DNA of 64,000 nucleotides from Tiliqua scincoides. Taxonomy: Eukaryota > Chordata > Lepidosauria > Squamata > Scincidae. Below, one piece after another: positions 1-10,640 of this stretch (the stretch's first letter is position 1; the number at the start of each line of letters is the position of its first letter). The DNA lies in contig NC_089822.1 in assembly GCF_035046505.1 (NCBI RefSeq), positions 106,781,307 to 106,845,306 on the forward strand, read 5' to 3'. A program made the position numbers and the translations under genes. The notes under the pieces were generated by a model. It saw nothing but the letters and a program-made list of their open reading frames with translations, was not told where the DNA came from and searched no databases.

Positions 1-33
1 ATGCCTACTGACAAGGAAGTCTCATTAATAGCC

Positions 34-236
34 TAAGGCTGCAATGCCATCCACACTTTCGTGGGAGTAACCCCCATTGGCAATATGGGACTTAGGCTGC
101 AACCCTACCCACACTTACTAGGGGGTAAGCCCTTTGAGCTATGAGGCTACAATCAATCCTATGCTCTTTACCTGGCAGTGAGCCCCACTGACTATAGTGG
201 GTCTTACTTCTGAGTAGACTTGCATAGGATTGGACT
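34..236. repeat. Cluster of degraded CAATCCTA-type MITE copies
   Basis: Three partial copies of the roughly 90-bp foldback MITE lie end to end: a left half from about 34, a second left half from about 92, and a right half (about 155-235) ending in the characteristic TTCTGAGTAGAC and GCATAGGATTGG. They lie upstream of the NHLH2 coding exon, probably in its 5' intron. The arrangement suggests repeated insertion of one family at one place, followed by decay. Confidence 0.7.
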
Positions 237-411
237 CTTAGCCCAGCCTGTCAGGGCTGGGCACCTCTGAACTCGCTCCACCAGAGTGGACTCCGCCGCC
301 TCTCGCAGCACCCCGGGGGCCTCCTCCCCCAAGCCTGGCGATGTAGTGGTCCGGCTTCTTTGGTTTGCTTGTTTTGTTGTTGACACCGGAGTCCGAGGAG
401 GGGACTGAGGG

Positions 412-497
412 CATCAGCCTATGCACGTCTACTCAGAAGTAAGTCCTGCTGCGATCTGTAGGGCTTACTCCCAAGAAAGTGTGGCTAGGACTGCAGG
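412..497. mobile_element. Foldback MITE (PIF/Harbinger-like), short form
   Basis: Matches the family found throughout the window: one arm has TCTACTCAGAAGTAAGTC, the other GGGCTTACTCCCAAGAAAGTG, and each arm is nearly the reverse complement of the other. It sits about 140 bp upstream of the NHLH2 coding-exon acceptor, inside a GC-rich region. Confidence 0.75.
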
Positions 498-1130
498 TCG
501 TTCTCCCGTTCCGGAGCGAGGGTCTCCTGCGTGCAACAGGCAGGGTGGGAGGTCCGGCGGGAGCTGGCCCTGGGAAGGGCTGGGCTGGTGGGGGCCCACC
601 GGGCCGGGCTGACGGTGCCTCTCTCGCCCCCCGCAGATGATGCTCAGCCCTGACCAGGCGTTGGACTCGGACCACCCGTCGTCGGCGCCGTCGGACCCGG
701 AGTCGCTGGAGGCCAAGGGGCTGCGCAGCTGCTGCGCCTCGGACCTGGAGGCGCCCGACGGCGAGGGCCTGGGCGGCGGAGGAGGGGGGGGCGGCGGCGG
801 CCAGGTGGCGACCCACCCGCAGCAGCCGCTGAGCCGCGAAGAGAAGCGGCGCCGCCGGCGGGCCACGGCCAAGTACCGCTCGGCCCACGCCACGCGGGAG
901 CGCATCCGGGTGGAGGCCTTCAACCTGGCCTTCGCCGAGCTGCGCAAGCTGCTGCCCACGCTGCCGCCCGACAAGAAGCTCTCCAAGATCGAGATCCTGC
1001 GCCTCGCCATCTGCTACATCTCCTATCTCAACCACGTGCTCGACGTCTAGGGCGGGGGCGGGCCCTGGGGACGTGGCAGGGGGCCCCGGGCTGGGCTGGG
1101 CGCCCCCAAGCACGCTGCCTCGCCGCAGGG
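498..1130. promoter_or_regulatory. CpG island over the NHLH2 coding exon
   Basis: The stretch is very GC-rich and dense in CG dinucleotides, unlike the AT-rich flanks. It covers the end of the upstream intron, the whole coding exon and the first bases of the 3' UTR. CpG islands over developmental bHLH genes are common; whether a start site lies here is not visible, because the coding exon is preceded by a splice acceptor. Confidence 0.8.
637..1050 (+). CDS. NHLH2: NHLH2, nescient helix-loop-helix 2 (bHLH transcription factor), complete coding exon
   Basis: Encodes 137 residues. Residues 1-24 (beginning [16 protein letters not shown]) match the NHLH2-specific N terminus rather than NHLH1. A basic run RRRRR (71-75), basic region and helix 1 (about 76-105, with the E-box-contacting glutamate in TRER, residue 88), loop with LPTLPPDKK, and helix 2 to the C terminus ...YLNHVLDV form the bHLH domain, which ends the protein as in other family members. 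The whole reading frame lies in one exon: a consensus acceptor (pyrimidine tract plus CCGCAG) ends immediately before the ATG at 637, so any 5' UTR exon lies further left. Residues 46-55 are ten consecutive glycines, longer than the glycine-poor linker I recall for human NHLH2. The family acts in the nucleus as a dimer on E-boxes in developing neurons and hypothalamus. CASQ2 follows on the same strand. Confidence 0.97.
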   Translation: MMLSPDQALDSDHPSSAPSDPESLEAKGLRSCCASDLEAPDGEGLGGGGGGGGGGQVATHPQQPLSREEKRRRRRATAKYRSAHATRERIRVEAFNLAFAELRKLLPTLPPDKKLSKIEILRLAICYISYLNHVLDV

Positions 1131-1141
1131 AGCAACACTGA

Positions 1142-1229
1142 GAGCTCAAGCCTATGCCTGTCTACTCAGAAGTAAATCCCATTATGGTCAACGGGGCTCA
1201 CTGCCAGGTAAGGGTCCAGGACTGTAGCC
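1142..1229. mobile_element. Foldback MITE, short form, in NHLH2 3' UTR
   Basis: Starts about 90 bp after the stop codon. It has the arm TCTACTCAGAAGTAAATCCC and an opposite arm with GGGGCTCACTGCCAGG. A TAA trinucleotide at 1230-1232 separates it from the next copy, as expected if the second copy inserted at the target duplication of the first. Confidence 0.75.
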
Positions 1230-1232
1230 TAA

Positions 1233-1322
1233 GAGCCCTAGCCTGTGCATGTCTACTCAGAAGTAAGTCCCATTAGAGTCATTGGGGCTTACTCCTAGGA
1301 AAGTGTGGAGAGGATTGGAGCT
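1233..1322. mobile_element. Foldback MITE, short form, second adjacent copy
   Basis: Same orientation as the preceding copy and better preserved: CATGTCTACTCAGAAGTAAG on one side and GGGGCTTACTCCTAGGAAAG on the other. The two arms can pair over about 35 bp. Confidence 0.8.
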
Positions 1323-1549
1323 TGAGGCGCCCTTCCTCGGTAGAATGGACAGCCTGGGCCATTCTCATGCCCCATAGTCCTCACCCCCCTACCACCACCA
1401 ACCAGTGTCCCCTCCCAAAAGATTTCCCATGGTAGGATAGACAGCCTGGGCCAGTCTCATGCCCCTTAGCCCTCTCCCCCCTACCATCACCTGCCACCAC
1501 CCCCCAAATGATTCCCCACTGTTGGGTCCCAATTCAGCAAAGTGTTTAA

Positions 1550-1751
1550 GGTCCCAATCCTATCCAACTTTACAGCAGTGGTGCTGCCTAATGCAACTGC
1601 AAGGTAAGGGAACCAATGTCCCCTTGCCTTGAGGAGGTAAGGGGACATTACCCCTTACCTCCTCTGTGACTGTCCCTCCACCACAGGATGCAGTGCTCAC
1701 CCCATTGGCACAGCTGCACTATAACTGGAAAATTGGATAGGGTTGGGGCCC
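1550..1751. mobile_element. TAA-flanked MITE (PIF/Harbinger-like), medium form
   Basis: Termini GGTCCCAATCCTATCC and, at the other end, GGATAGGGTTGGGGCCC are inverted repeats, flanked by TAA at 1547-1549 and 1752-1754. The interior matches the medium family also at 7827, 29457, 44093 and 55801. A TAA duplication with GG-starting inverted termini is the PIF/Harbinger signature. Confidence 0.8.
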
Positions 1752-2891
1752 TAAGAACTTGAGGGAAGCTTAGTGGGAGGTTCCTTGGCTTTAAGCTTGT
1801 GCCTTAAAGGGCTTTCCTGAATCGGGCCCTCAAAATCATCAGAAGCTTGAACTAGAACAGAGGAGGTGACAGTTCCCCTAAGGGGGTTCAGATGATGGGT
1901 GGGCTGTCAGGTCCCCTTGCCTCGCTGGAGCCACCGGTCGCCTCAAAGAAGAAACATCCTTGGTAGAAGGTGGGATTCTTCTTTTCTTTTTCTAAATCGG
2001 ACAGTCAAGTGCCCCTTTCTCTATATCCCCCCAAAATAATAATCTATATCTAGATCTCATTTACTTGTAACCTTAAACGTGTCACCCAGGAGTGCAGTTC
2101 CAGAGAACTATTTATTTTTTAATTTATGCTAGGAGAAGTAGACTATTTTTCCCCCCAAGACTATTTTTTAATTTTTTGAGAGTGGTGAAGATTTTGCGTT
2201 AAAAGACTTTGTGCCAACTGGTTTTTCTATAGTCGAGTGTTTACATTTTCTTCTTCTTATGTGGAAATATTTGTCTGATTTTGGAAGTGTTTGTTGGGAA
2301 CCAGATTGTGGGCTTCATTTTGCTCCAGTTTTATTGCACTTCTTCCCTGTTTCTAACCGTATTTTATATATTCAGATCTTGTCTTCAAGATTTTTTTCTT
2401 TATTTTGTGTGTGGAATCAAAATATTAGCACTTCACTTGAAGGTGTTTTTTGTTTTTTGTTTTTTTTTAAATGTGTTGTTATTCTGACCTGTAATTCTGT
2501 CTAAGAAGTATTTTGCAAACCATTTCTAAGGGAAGTAGTTTTTGTTTCTCTGTCTGTCCGTTTGTGAGTGTGTGTATGTGTGTGGTTTTTTACAGACTTG
2601 TTTTCTTTTTAAGGAAGAACAGACTACTTTCCTCTTTTGACAACCAAAAAAAATTTACAAACGGAAAATGTCTCATGCTCTTTTGCTGTGAATCTCTTAA
2701 AACAAGAAATATGTTTTAGAGAAAGAAAAAAAACACATCTGTTATCCAAAGATTTTAGTCTTTTTCAGGGTTTTTTGGTGTGTGTGTGTTGCTTTGTACA
2801 AGGCAATATTTTGTAGTGAAAATAGAGGAATCTGGTTTCTATCAGAAGCGGTTTTCATATCTCTCATGAATGGTGCGCTGTTTTGCATATA

Positions 2892-2910
2892 AATAAAAGT
2901 ATCAAATAAA
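2892..2910 (+). terminator. NHLH2: Tandem AATAAA polyadenylation signals of NHLH2
   Basis: Two AATAAA hexamers lie at 2892-2897 and 2905-2910, followed by a T-rich stretch. They end the T-rich block that I assign to the NHLH2 3' UTR. Confidence 0.7.
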
Positions 2911-2930
2911 GCTGGTTTCTCCAATTTTTA

Positions 2931-3249
2931 AAAAAATAATTTTGCTCTTTCAGTTAGGTAAAACAAAAAGCAAAAATACACAAAAGTGTTCAGGTCACAT
3001 TTATCAGATCTCCCTTTTTCAGGTCCATCAAAATGTATGAAGTTTGTTCAAGAACCTCTGTTATAGATTTCTGGTGGTTTCTGCACAGGACCTGGAATGC
3101 ACCATCTGTACATATCCTGCACTATATACAGCCCTCTGCCAATACTATAGTTACTAAATTGCTTTGTTCCTTCCTCCCCTGACCCCCATTTTGCTAATAT
3201 ACAGTATAAACATTTGTCTATCCCCTTCGTCACTTAGGGATGGTTATTA
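2931..3249. other. Intergenic, nothing recognised
   Basis: AT-rich sequence just beyond the presumed NHLH2 end, with no repeat or coding signal that I can identify. Confidence 0.4.
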
Positions 3250-3560
3250 TTTTCATTATGAGTATTTCTGTACTGCTTTTCAACAAAAAGTTCACAAAGC
3301 AGTTTACAGGCAGAACCAAATAATCAAAAGGCCCAGGTTGTCCTGTTTGTGGTAAAGACTGTCTGAAAACTCAACAGGTTGAAAGCCGTATTGAATAAAA
3401 TGGGCTCTTTGGCTGTTGCTTTCTTTATTATTACTGTTTGATGCTACTTTTCCACACATCATCTAAGAAAGATGCAAAAGAAACACCAGCAAGCGGCCAC
3501 TGGGAGAGGCACTCTGAGTGGTGGGTAGTTGCTTTCCCCCTACAAAATGTAAGGGGGCCA
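3250..3560 (-). repeat. AAT-tailed retroposon family, copy on - strand
   Basis: Contains the family blocks TTTTCAACAAAAAGTTCACA and, further right, GATGCAAAAGAAACACCAGC, the same order as in the copies at 42055, 52685 and 55295. Plus-strand relatives at 61022 and 19690 show the tail. The family looks like a SINE or a LINE 3' end; I cannot name it. Confidence 0.65.
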
Positions 3561-4551
3561 CCACCTGTATGGTACTGCTTAGCCCAGGCAGCTGAAGATA
3601 CATGTTCAGTTTGGCCCAGGCTCAGTGAACACTCTGAATTAACAAGGGCTTGGTGGATGAACTGCAGGGCACTGGTTTCATCTTCCGTATTCATTGTATT
3701 AGTCCAGGAATAGTCCTTGATTCCAGTCTCACCTCAGCCACAAATAGGGTGATCTTAGGCAAACCACTATACTACTCCTTGATCCACCTCAAATGTAGGG
3801 ATAACTGGTGTGACTGAAAGAGCCATTGTCTTGTAAGAATGATCGTGACATGTGGTGTAGTGAACTGTGGAGAATTCTATTTCGACCTGGAAGGCCTTAT
3901 GACCCATAGCAGGGGCAGGCATTGCGCAGTGGGTGCCATTGACCGTATTTGCTCAAAATCCATCGGCAGAGTTAAACTAGGGGGGTATAGGAGAGGAGCG
4001 AGACTGCAGAACAATAGAAAGTCTTATATTGTTACTTGATACACTTACTGAAAGTGAGGAATGTGAGGAGGAGAATAAAGAAAGGAAAGATGTTGAAGAC
4101 CATGAATACCCTTAAAGGTAAGAAGAAGGCACTCCCGTTCAATGTGTATTGGAAGCAGAAGAGCAAACTGGCAAGACATAGTCCCTGTGCAAGAAAAATG
4201 GTTGAGTGGAAGCTCAAGGTGCGAGACAGAAAGCTCAGCAAATAAAATATTGAGATCCCAATGAGAGAGGGTGATGCTCAGTTCCATTTCAGACGAGTCC
4301 ATACAGAAAAGGAATGTTTTAACCATATTATCAAGAACAAAACGAGTGGACTCTGCTTAAAAATTAATGCAGGCACAAAAATAGGGAAATCAAGTATCAG
4401 ACTTCAGGTGCAATTCTGATGGAAAGAGTGAAGAATGAAAATACTGATGGCCAGAGGGGGAAAAATTATTGGGAGCACTGAGATTGAAGGGCAAGAAACA
4501 AAGTCTCTGTCATCAGCATGTGATGGTGGTCAGGCCTACAGGAAGAGATGG
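3561..4551. other. Intergenic, nothing recognised
   Basis: No reading frame resembles a known protein, and no repeat is recognised. Confidence 0.35.
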
Positions 4552-4840
4552 GTACTGATATTTGCTTTCTGGATAATTGTGACCTGGACATTTGCGTGTC
4601 TGTCTTTTTTTTTTGCATCCTGGTTATTTGCATCCTGCTATAACCAGGTGACAAATAAACCCCATGTTATATATCTGAAGCCTCTTATCTCAGCCCTAAG
4701 CCTACCTTTACATTTAAAAAAAAAAGAAGGATATCAAATATAAATTGGAACACAAACGTCCGGGACACAAAAAGAAGGGATACAATTGTCCAGTACCGGG
4801 ATGTATTTAACTGGGACTCAGTTGTCTAGATCCTGTCACT
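4552..4840. mobile_element. Foldback MITE with 10-bp target duplication (MULE-like), copy 1
   Basis: Flanked by GAAGAGATGG at 4542-4551 and 4841-4850. The left end (GTACTGATATTTGC then TTCTGGATAATTGTGACC) pairs imperfectly with the right end (GGACTCAGTTGTCTAGATCC then TGTCACT). The interior holds repeated GGGACACA-like units near the right end. A second copy lies at 63432-63762. The duplication length and terminal repeats fit Mutator-like elements better than hAT (8 bp) or Harbinger (3 bp). Confidence 0.75.
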
Positions 4841-6207
4841 GAAGAGATGGCAGTATGACAACTGGAGATGTTCTGAAGAAAAGAAAGAGAAAAGTCAGAG
4901 TAGAGACTGGAGTGTCCTTCACAGAGCATTGCAACTGAAGAGCTAGAGAACTAGTCAGAGCGATGGGAATGTCAGGAGGAACATGTCTCCTGAGGGCAGG
5001 CAACCATTGAGACCAAGGGTCCACAAAGAGCCTCTTGGCTTATGAGCCAAATATCAGCCTTCCCCCAACACACAGAATCCCCCATTCCAAACACAGGCAT
5101 TGGGTGTACTTGGGATTGGCAGTGTCTCTGTAATGAAAAACAGCTGCGGGAGAAGGGTAATCCAGCGTGGGACAGTGGCATGTGGAGGGGAGGGTTAATC
5201 CTGTCCCCCTGTACTCCTTCCTTGCTGAAAATCAGCCCTCTAAACTTGCTGTTTGTCCCTGAAGCAGCTGTTTGTTTAACCCCCTCAGGCATAAATAGTA
5301 GACTGGGTGAGAAAAATGGTGCAGAGGAAAACAGTGACCTCTTTTCCATGCGTGTCATGCTTCTGGCCTAGAACCCACCCAGGCCATTCCTCTCCCCCCC
5401 CCCAATCCCTCGCACAGTTCCATTTGTTCAAGAAGAGGCCAGTCTCAAGCATGCCTCTCAACTGAATTCACCAAACATGTAGTTTGGCCCTTAGCCAGTG
5501 ACCATCACCATTTGTGATAGCTCATTCTGTCAGTGAATGATTCCTTGTGTAATGAAGTTATTTCTTGGTTGGTCCTGAATCGAACACATTGGGCGAAAGC
5601 CCCCCCCCCCCCAAACATGGTAAATTTGTCATGAAACTCCACATAGTATAGTGCATGTGGCTCATTACTTTATAAGAAGAAGCATGTCCATTGTCATATG
5701 CCATGTGTTTATTTTGTTCCAGATAAATGTCCTGGGCCACTGCTGTGTGCATTGGCATGGATGGCCCTATATGATATATATGTTTTCCTGTATGGAAACT
5801 ATCTACCTATAGGGATTATATCATGTATTAAATATCCTTGAGTTGTGTTGAAATGGCCACATAGGGCCACTGACCTTGCGCCTCCCTTCCACCTATCCAA
5901 GTCAGGCTGTCATTCAGACAGAGCAACCTCTGGTCAATGCAGTGCTGTAAGTGGTGACTACAGAACCAAACCAATGCCTGGAAAAAGGGTGACTTCTGAG
6001 TCTGCTCTGCCTCCTCCCATTTCTCATTCACAGTTTATGAACTCTATGCTCTGCAAACCTAGGAGGCAGTCATCATCATCATCAACAACCATCTTAGCTT
6101 CTGGTAGTTGTTCAGTAGCAAAAGAGACCACACAAAACAGCTGAAAAAGCACCTAGTTCAAGGAGGGGAGGTCCTCCTTTCCATTGGTCTGCTGACCTGC
6201 ATCATAT
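4841..6207. other. Intergenic, nothing recognised
   Basis: Apart from C homopolymers near 5395 and 5600 and an ATC run near 6070, I see no gene or named repeat. A short L2-like piece follows at about 6208-6276. Confidence 0.35.
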
Positions 6208-6277
6208 TTATATTCCTTTCATCCCATTAATAGCTTAGGTTTTCCTCACAAAAACCATATGAGGTGAATTAGACAAA

Positions 6278-6493
6278 GAGCCCAATCCTATCAGCGCCCT
6301 GTACTTTTGGAATCAATATTTCGGCCCAACATGGGGTTGCTTTACTCTGCACCGGCTAAATAGTTGGTGCAGGGTTGAGTAGCCCCATTATGGGGCCTCC
6401 TCCATTATCTGGGGCAAAGCGATGAATGGATACTGTGGCAGCCTTTTCTGCGCCACTGCAGCCCTGGGCACTGGGCAGCTCAGGATTCAGCTG
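6278..6493. mobile_element. CAATCCTA-type MITE, long-family fragment
   Basis: Left end GAGCCCAATCCTATC and right end GGATTCAGCTG, followed by TAA. The interior (TGGTGCAGGGTTGAGTAGCC) resembles the long non-autonomous elements elsewhere. The left flank does not show a clear TAA. Confidence 0.5.
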
Positions 6494-7053
6494 TAAGCAC
6501 CCTGACCATAATGGTGCTTTTTCAGACAGTTGCAGGAGGCTGAATCTTCATTGGCTGCAGGCTGCAACCCTTGTCTTTCAGTTACTGTACTTACATTAAT
6601 GGATAAACCAGTCCAGCTAACAGCTCTGCGTAACAACACGCCTTATACACACACAGACGCAGACCCTGACAACATAGACCATATCCATTTAAGCCATACC
6701 CAGCTGATTGCAGTCTGTGTATTCTGATGAGTTTCTGATCAGAGTATTCTGAGTATTCTGATGAGTTTTCACTACTCGTCCTGTTAAACTGTGTTGTCTT
6801 CAGTGTGTTTCTTTCCAGGAGTTTTGACTTGCAGCAATGGGATAAAGAAATTGGGGGTTTTAAAAAAATGCAGAAGAACTGTAACATTTTATACAAATGT
6901 GCAAGTGGAGTAAGAGTTAAAACCATAGGATGGATGGGTGGCATTAACAAGTTCATGCATTTGTTCCATCTTTAAAATGTGAGTCAGTCTGGACTCCGGT
7001 TTGCACTGTGACTTCAGAAAACAGTGCTCACAGCTGGTGGCATTGTTGTAAAC
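6494..7053. other. Intergenic, nothing recognised
   Basis: Unique-looking sequence; the only internal structure I see is a short local repeat of TGATGAGTTT and GAGTATTCTG units around 6721-6770. Confidence 0.35.
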
Positions 7054-7414
7054 CAGTGATTCTCATACATTTAGCACTAGGACCCACTTTTTAGAATGAG
7101 AATCTGTCAGGACCCACTGGAAGTGATGTCATGACCAGAAGTGACATCATCAAGCAGGAAAATTTTTAATAATCCTAGGCTGCAATCATACCCTCACATA
7201 CCCAGGAGTAAGTCCCATTTACTATCATTGTTAAAAGAATATACATAGTAGCTTATTAAAAGTACAGGTCTGTAACATTTCCCCAAATGCAGTCACATAC
7301 CATGGTAGCAGCAAGTCTAATATATTAAAAATAAATTATTGAAATGAATAAGGACGCACCTGAAATTGGCTCGCAAAATACCTAGTGGGTCCCAACTCAC
7401 AGTTTGAGAAACTG
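7054..7414. mobile_element. hAT-type MITE carrying a MITE half-copy
   Basis: Terminal CAGTGATTCTCA faces TTTGAGAAACTG, the common Charlie-like hAT ends. It contains GGACCCACTTTTTAGAATG and, at about 7185-7220, half of the short foldback MITE. It is the same element as 13048-13637 but lacks the LINE insertion seen there, so it serves as the empty site. Confidence 0.7.
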
Positions 7415-7523
7415 TTCCTCAATGTAAACAATTCACATAATTGGGGCAATGTCTTTAATATTTCAAAATAATACAGGATTTGTTTGTATTGTATTACTAT
7501 GCCTTTGTACAGCACTTTACAGT

Positions 7524-7575
7524 GAGATCCTAAGGCATGTCCAATCAGAAGTAAGTTCCATTGTGTTCAATAGGG
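7524..7575. repeat. Half-copy of the short foldback MITE
   Basis: Contains GATCCTAAGGCATGTCC and CAGAAGTAAGTTCCATTG, one arm of the family, with no recognisable second arm. Confidence 0.55.
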
Positions 7576-7826
7576 TAAAAGAGAGATGTTTGAGAGCCAC
7601 ACTATTTAAGAAGCAATTAAATTCTTAAATATATTTACTCACCATTAACATTAAACTTTTATTTTAATCCAGTGGACTCTCAGTTTATACCTGGTAATTA
7701 TAAAGCTTGAAAATTTCTAATTTTCTAAATGTTAATTGTGATGCAAAAAAGAAGCTCAGCAAACATAATTCTGAGAACCACACATTATATAGTTATTTAG
7801 TTATTTGACTTCAGTTATTTGACTTT

Positions 7827-8005
7827 GGCTGCAATCCTAACCAAATTTCCAGCATTGACATAAGGGCAATGCAACTCCAAGGTGAGGGAACAAACATTGC
7901 CTTACTTTGAGGAGGCCTCCATGACTGCCCCCCAATTGCAGGATGCAGCACATGCCCCACTGGCACAACTATGCCAGTGCTGGAAAGTTGGTTAGGGTTG
8001 CACCC
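7827..8005. mobile_element. Medium-form CAATCCTA MITE
   Basis: Left end GGCTGCAATCCTAACC with CAAATTTCCAGCATTG; right end with CAGTGCTGGAAAGTTGG then GGTTGCACCC. The ends are inverted repeats of about 28 bp. The interior (GGGCAATGCAACTCCAAGGT, GCAGGATGCAGCACATGCCC) is shared with 44093 and 55801. Confidence 0.8.
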
Positions 8006-8007
8006 TT

Positions 8008-8085
8008 TGACTGTAAACCACTTTGTGAACTTTTGCTGAAAAGCAGTATATAAATACTGTTAATAAATACTGTTAATAATTTGTC
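8008..8085 (+). repeat. 3' end fragment of the AAT-tailed retroposon family
   Basis: Contains CACTTTGTGAACTTTTGCTG, AAAAGCAGTATATAAATAC and an AATA-rich tail, matching the end of the copy at 61022-61291. Confidence 0.65.
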
Positions 8086-8109
8086 AGAGAGCCACTAATA
8101 GCTCACAAG

Positions 8110-8960
8110 CTGTGTTATATAACGTTCATTTTGCAAATGGTGGCTGAAGATGAGTGATCTTGGCTTGTGTAAAGTCACCTAGCACCTGATGTAAGGTCCG
8201 AACAAAGGGCTTCTTAGCTTACAGTTTGTTTTAGGTTTGAAAGTTCATTAGGAGAAGCATCACTCCTATCTCATACTTAACACTCATCTCTTTTATCTGA
8301 TGGTCACCTCTGGTTAAACAGGGTTTGCAAGTTTGGAGAACAATTAAAAACCTGCTAAATCTCTTTATGAAAGATAAAAGGGGGATGAAGATATACCCTG
8401 AGCAGTGATATTTCTTTCAAGCCATCTTCAAGGTCTGAACAGCCAGACCCATTAAGAGTTGCTGTGCTGCACTGGCCATCAGAAATGTACCAAAAGTCAT
8501 TTAATGTCTGGATCATTCCAGCACTTTGGAGATAATGTATTGTTGATTAATACATTAATTAAAACAAAACAAGCCATGGCATTTCACCAATCTTTTTCAA
8601 ATGAGTCGCATCCTTTGGATGTCAAGTTATATTGTTAATGCTCTCTCCTGCAAAGGAACACAGGAGGCCATTCATGAAAAGGGAACACTTCCACCATGAG
8701 CCCTGTCCAGCATTATTCATTCATAAAAATCTTAACTGCTTTCTCTCCAAAGGGTGGTTGTACGAGATCGCATGGATGAATTGTTCAGCAAGGTTCTGAG
8801 GACCATTTGGGGAAACACTGAAAGGATTTCAATGGGCTTTTGATGCATTTCTCTTGTTCTTGCTAATGAGGAATCGAAACAACCTCTTTAGGTTCCATTT
8901 GGACCTACAGTGACAGAAGGGTTTTTACAGTATATTGCTGTGAATAAATATTTGAAATTA
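8110..8960. other. Repeat-free intergenic block, candidate conserved non-coding element
   Basis: About 850 bases contain no recognised repeat and no plausible reading frame, in a region otherwise filled with transposons. The core (about 8330-8800) has AT-rich homeodomain-like motifs such as ATTAATTAAAAC. Such islands near neurodevelopmental genes are often enhancers; that is inference only. Confidence 0.35.
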
Positions 8961-9108
8961 TCTTGGTCTCTTTCTGTGTACCCTTTTTTCTTGCTCCTTT
9001 TACAATCTATTGCTTTCCTTTCTTTCTCTTTCCCTGTCTATACAATTGGAAACCCAATTAATGTGGCCCCTCTTGTGTCAATACATTGTTATTTAAATAT
9101 GAAGCATA

Positions 9109-9111
9109 TTT

Positions 9112-9206
<95 letters not shown>
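9109..9206. repeat. TTTC tetranucleotide microsatellite
   Basis: About 24 uninterrupted TTTC/CTTT units. Confidence 0.98.
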
Positions 9207-10098
9207 CCTGCATTTCTCTTGTTCAAAAGAAAAAGTCTGTATGTGGGCATCAGATTTGTCTTTGGCTCTTCATTGGTTTGGGATGAGCCCCTCTGAGTCC
9301 CTTTGGGATGGAGGCAGGTGTTGCTTCAGTCGAGCGCATGCAACCAAATTACAGGACCGTCTGTCACCTCCTCTGGGAAATGAAGGAGTGGAGAGAGGAG
9401 GGAGGGGAGGCAGGAGGCCACACGGTGGAAAAGAAAAGCACAGCATCATATTTGTGCTCATGAGAGAATGAAAACATGAGTCACTCCAGCCCCCAGTCAG
9501 CTCTTTCCCAAAACAGGGATCATCCCCTGCAATAGAAACATCACTATGGTGAATCAAAACTGTACTGGGATCATGGAAAACGGGCCTTCTGTTAGCTGAC
9601 TTTCCACCCTCCCTTCCTTCATCCTGGAACATCTATTGGTTAAACGGTAAACCTGACCCTATGGGAGAAATCCTTTCTGCTCTTAATGGAACATCCTCGT
9701 AGACCTTGAATGCCAAAGGAAAGCTCTTTTCAAACACATCTTTCTGCAAGAACAGCTCCATAGATCTTGAGCATAAATCCATGTTGTCTAGCGTCCACTC
9801 CCAATGACTTTATTTGACAGTTCAGAGGGTTGAAAAACAACTGGGGAGACAAATCCTCTAAAATAGGCACAATTAAAAAAAAAAAAGATATCACAATTCA
9901 CTGCCTAAAACTATCTGCCTAAGATTTTAAAGCGATGAGTTCCTTTAATCAACAGTATTTTAATCCCAATAAATATTTTTTCCCAAGCCCAGTGTTAGAA
10001 GGTGTGCTTTTCAGAACACATGTAAAACATGCACACGGGGGGGAAATCTTTTGCATGTGCAGGAAGCACGTGTAATGGCCAATGGCATGGCTCTAATG
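9207..10098. other. Intergenic, nothing recognised
   Basis: Mostly unique sequence with no coding or repeat signal that I can support. Confidence 0.35.
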
Positions 10099-10295
10099 CA
10101 GTGGTTCCCAACATTTTTTTCACTTGCATACCCCTTGGCAGCTCTTTTCCATAAATTGTACCCTTCATATTAGCCCTGCAAGGCATTCTAATACAGACCT
10201 GACTTTTTCACCATTATTCAATTCTTTTTCAAGTACCCCTAAAGATTGTGGCAAGTACCCCTGGGGGTACATGTACCCCAGGTTAGGAACCACTG
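10099..10295. mobile_element. hAT-type MITE with 8-bp target duplication
   Basis: Terminal repeats CAGTGGTTCCCAAC and GTTAGGAACCACTG (one mismatch). Flanks are CTCTAATG (10091-10098) and CTATAATG (10296-10303), 7 of 8 matching. Length 197 bp; non-coding. Confidence 0.85.
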
Positions 10296-10640
10296 CTATA
10301 ATGGTTCTAAAGAAGCAGGAGGGAAGAGAAGGTGAAAGTGTAACAACAAGAACTGAATTGTGGGAGTGATAATACAGCTGCCATGAATAAGAAATAATGC
10401 AGTGTTATTTAGCCATTCATATGACTAGGCCCTCAACATTTGCAGTTCCTATGCAGATGGAAGAAGAACAGGGAAGGACAGTGTTACAAGAGAAAAGAGA
10501 CTCATGCTGGTACAGTATTGGGAAGTTGGAGTGGGAAGATGGAGAAAGACAAGGAAAGCTGGGAAAGGAAGGAAAAAGTTTATATGCATACACAACACTC
10601 ACACAATAAAAGGGAAAAAAGGAAAATTATAGAGGACTAA

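Larger units (their letters stand above)
1051..2930 (+). other. NHLH2: Probable NHLH2 3' UTR
   Basis: No open frame of interest follows the stop codon, and two polyadenylation hexamers occur near 2900. The last 800 bases are T-rich and free of recognisable repeats, as expected of a conserved 3' UTR. The first half instead contains three MITE copies (1142-1229, 1233-1322, 1550-1751). The UTR extent is inferred from the first strong poly(A) signals. Confidence 0.65.

Noticed and set aside
637-1050. NHLH1 instead of NHLH2
   Set aside because: The bHLH domain is shared, but the N terminus MMLSPDQ...SDHPSS and [11 protein letters not shown] fit NHLH2, and the neighbour is CASQ2.
433-1149. Long - strand frames across NHLH2
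   Set aside because: They are antisense shadows of a GC-rich conserved coding exon; low-complexity Arg/Ala/Pro peptides.
9109-9206. Open frames reading through the TTTC run
   Set aside because: Artefact of a microsatellite with no stop codons in those frames.
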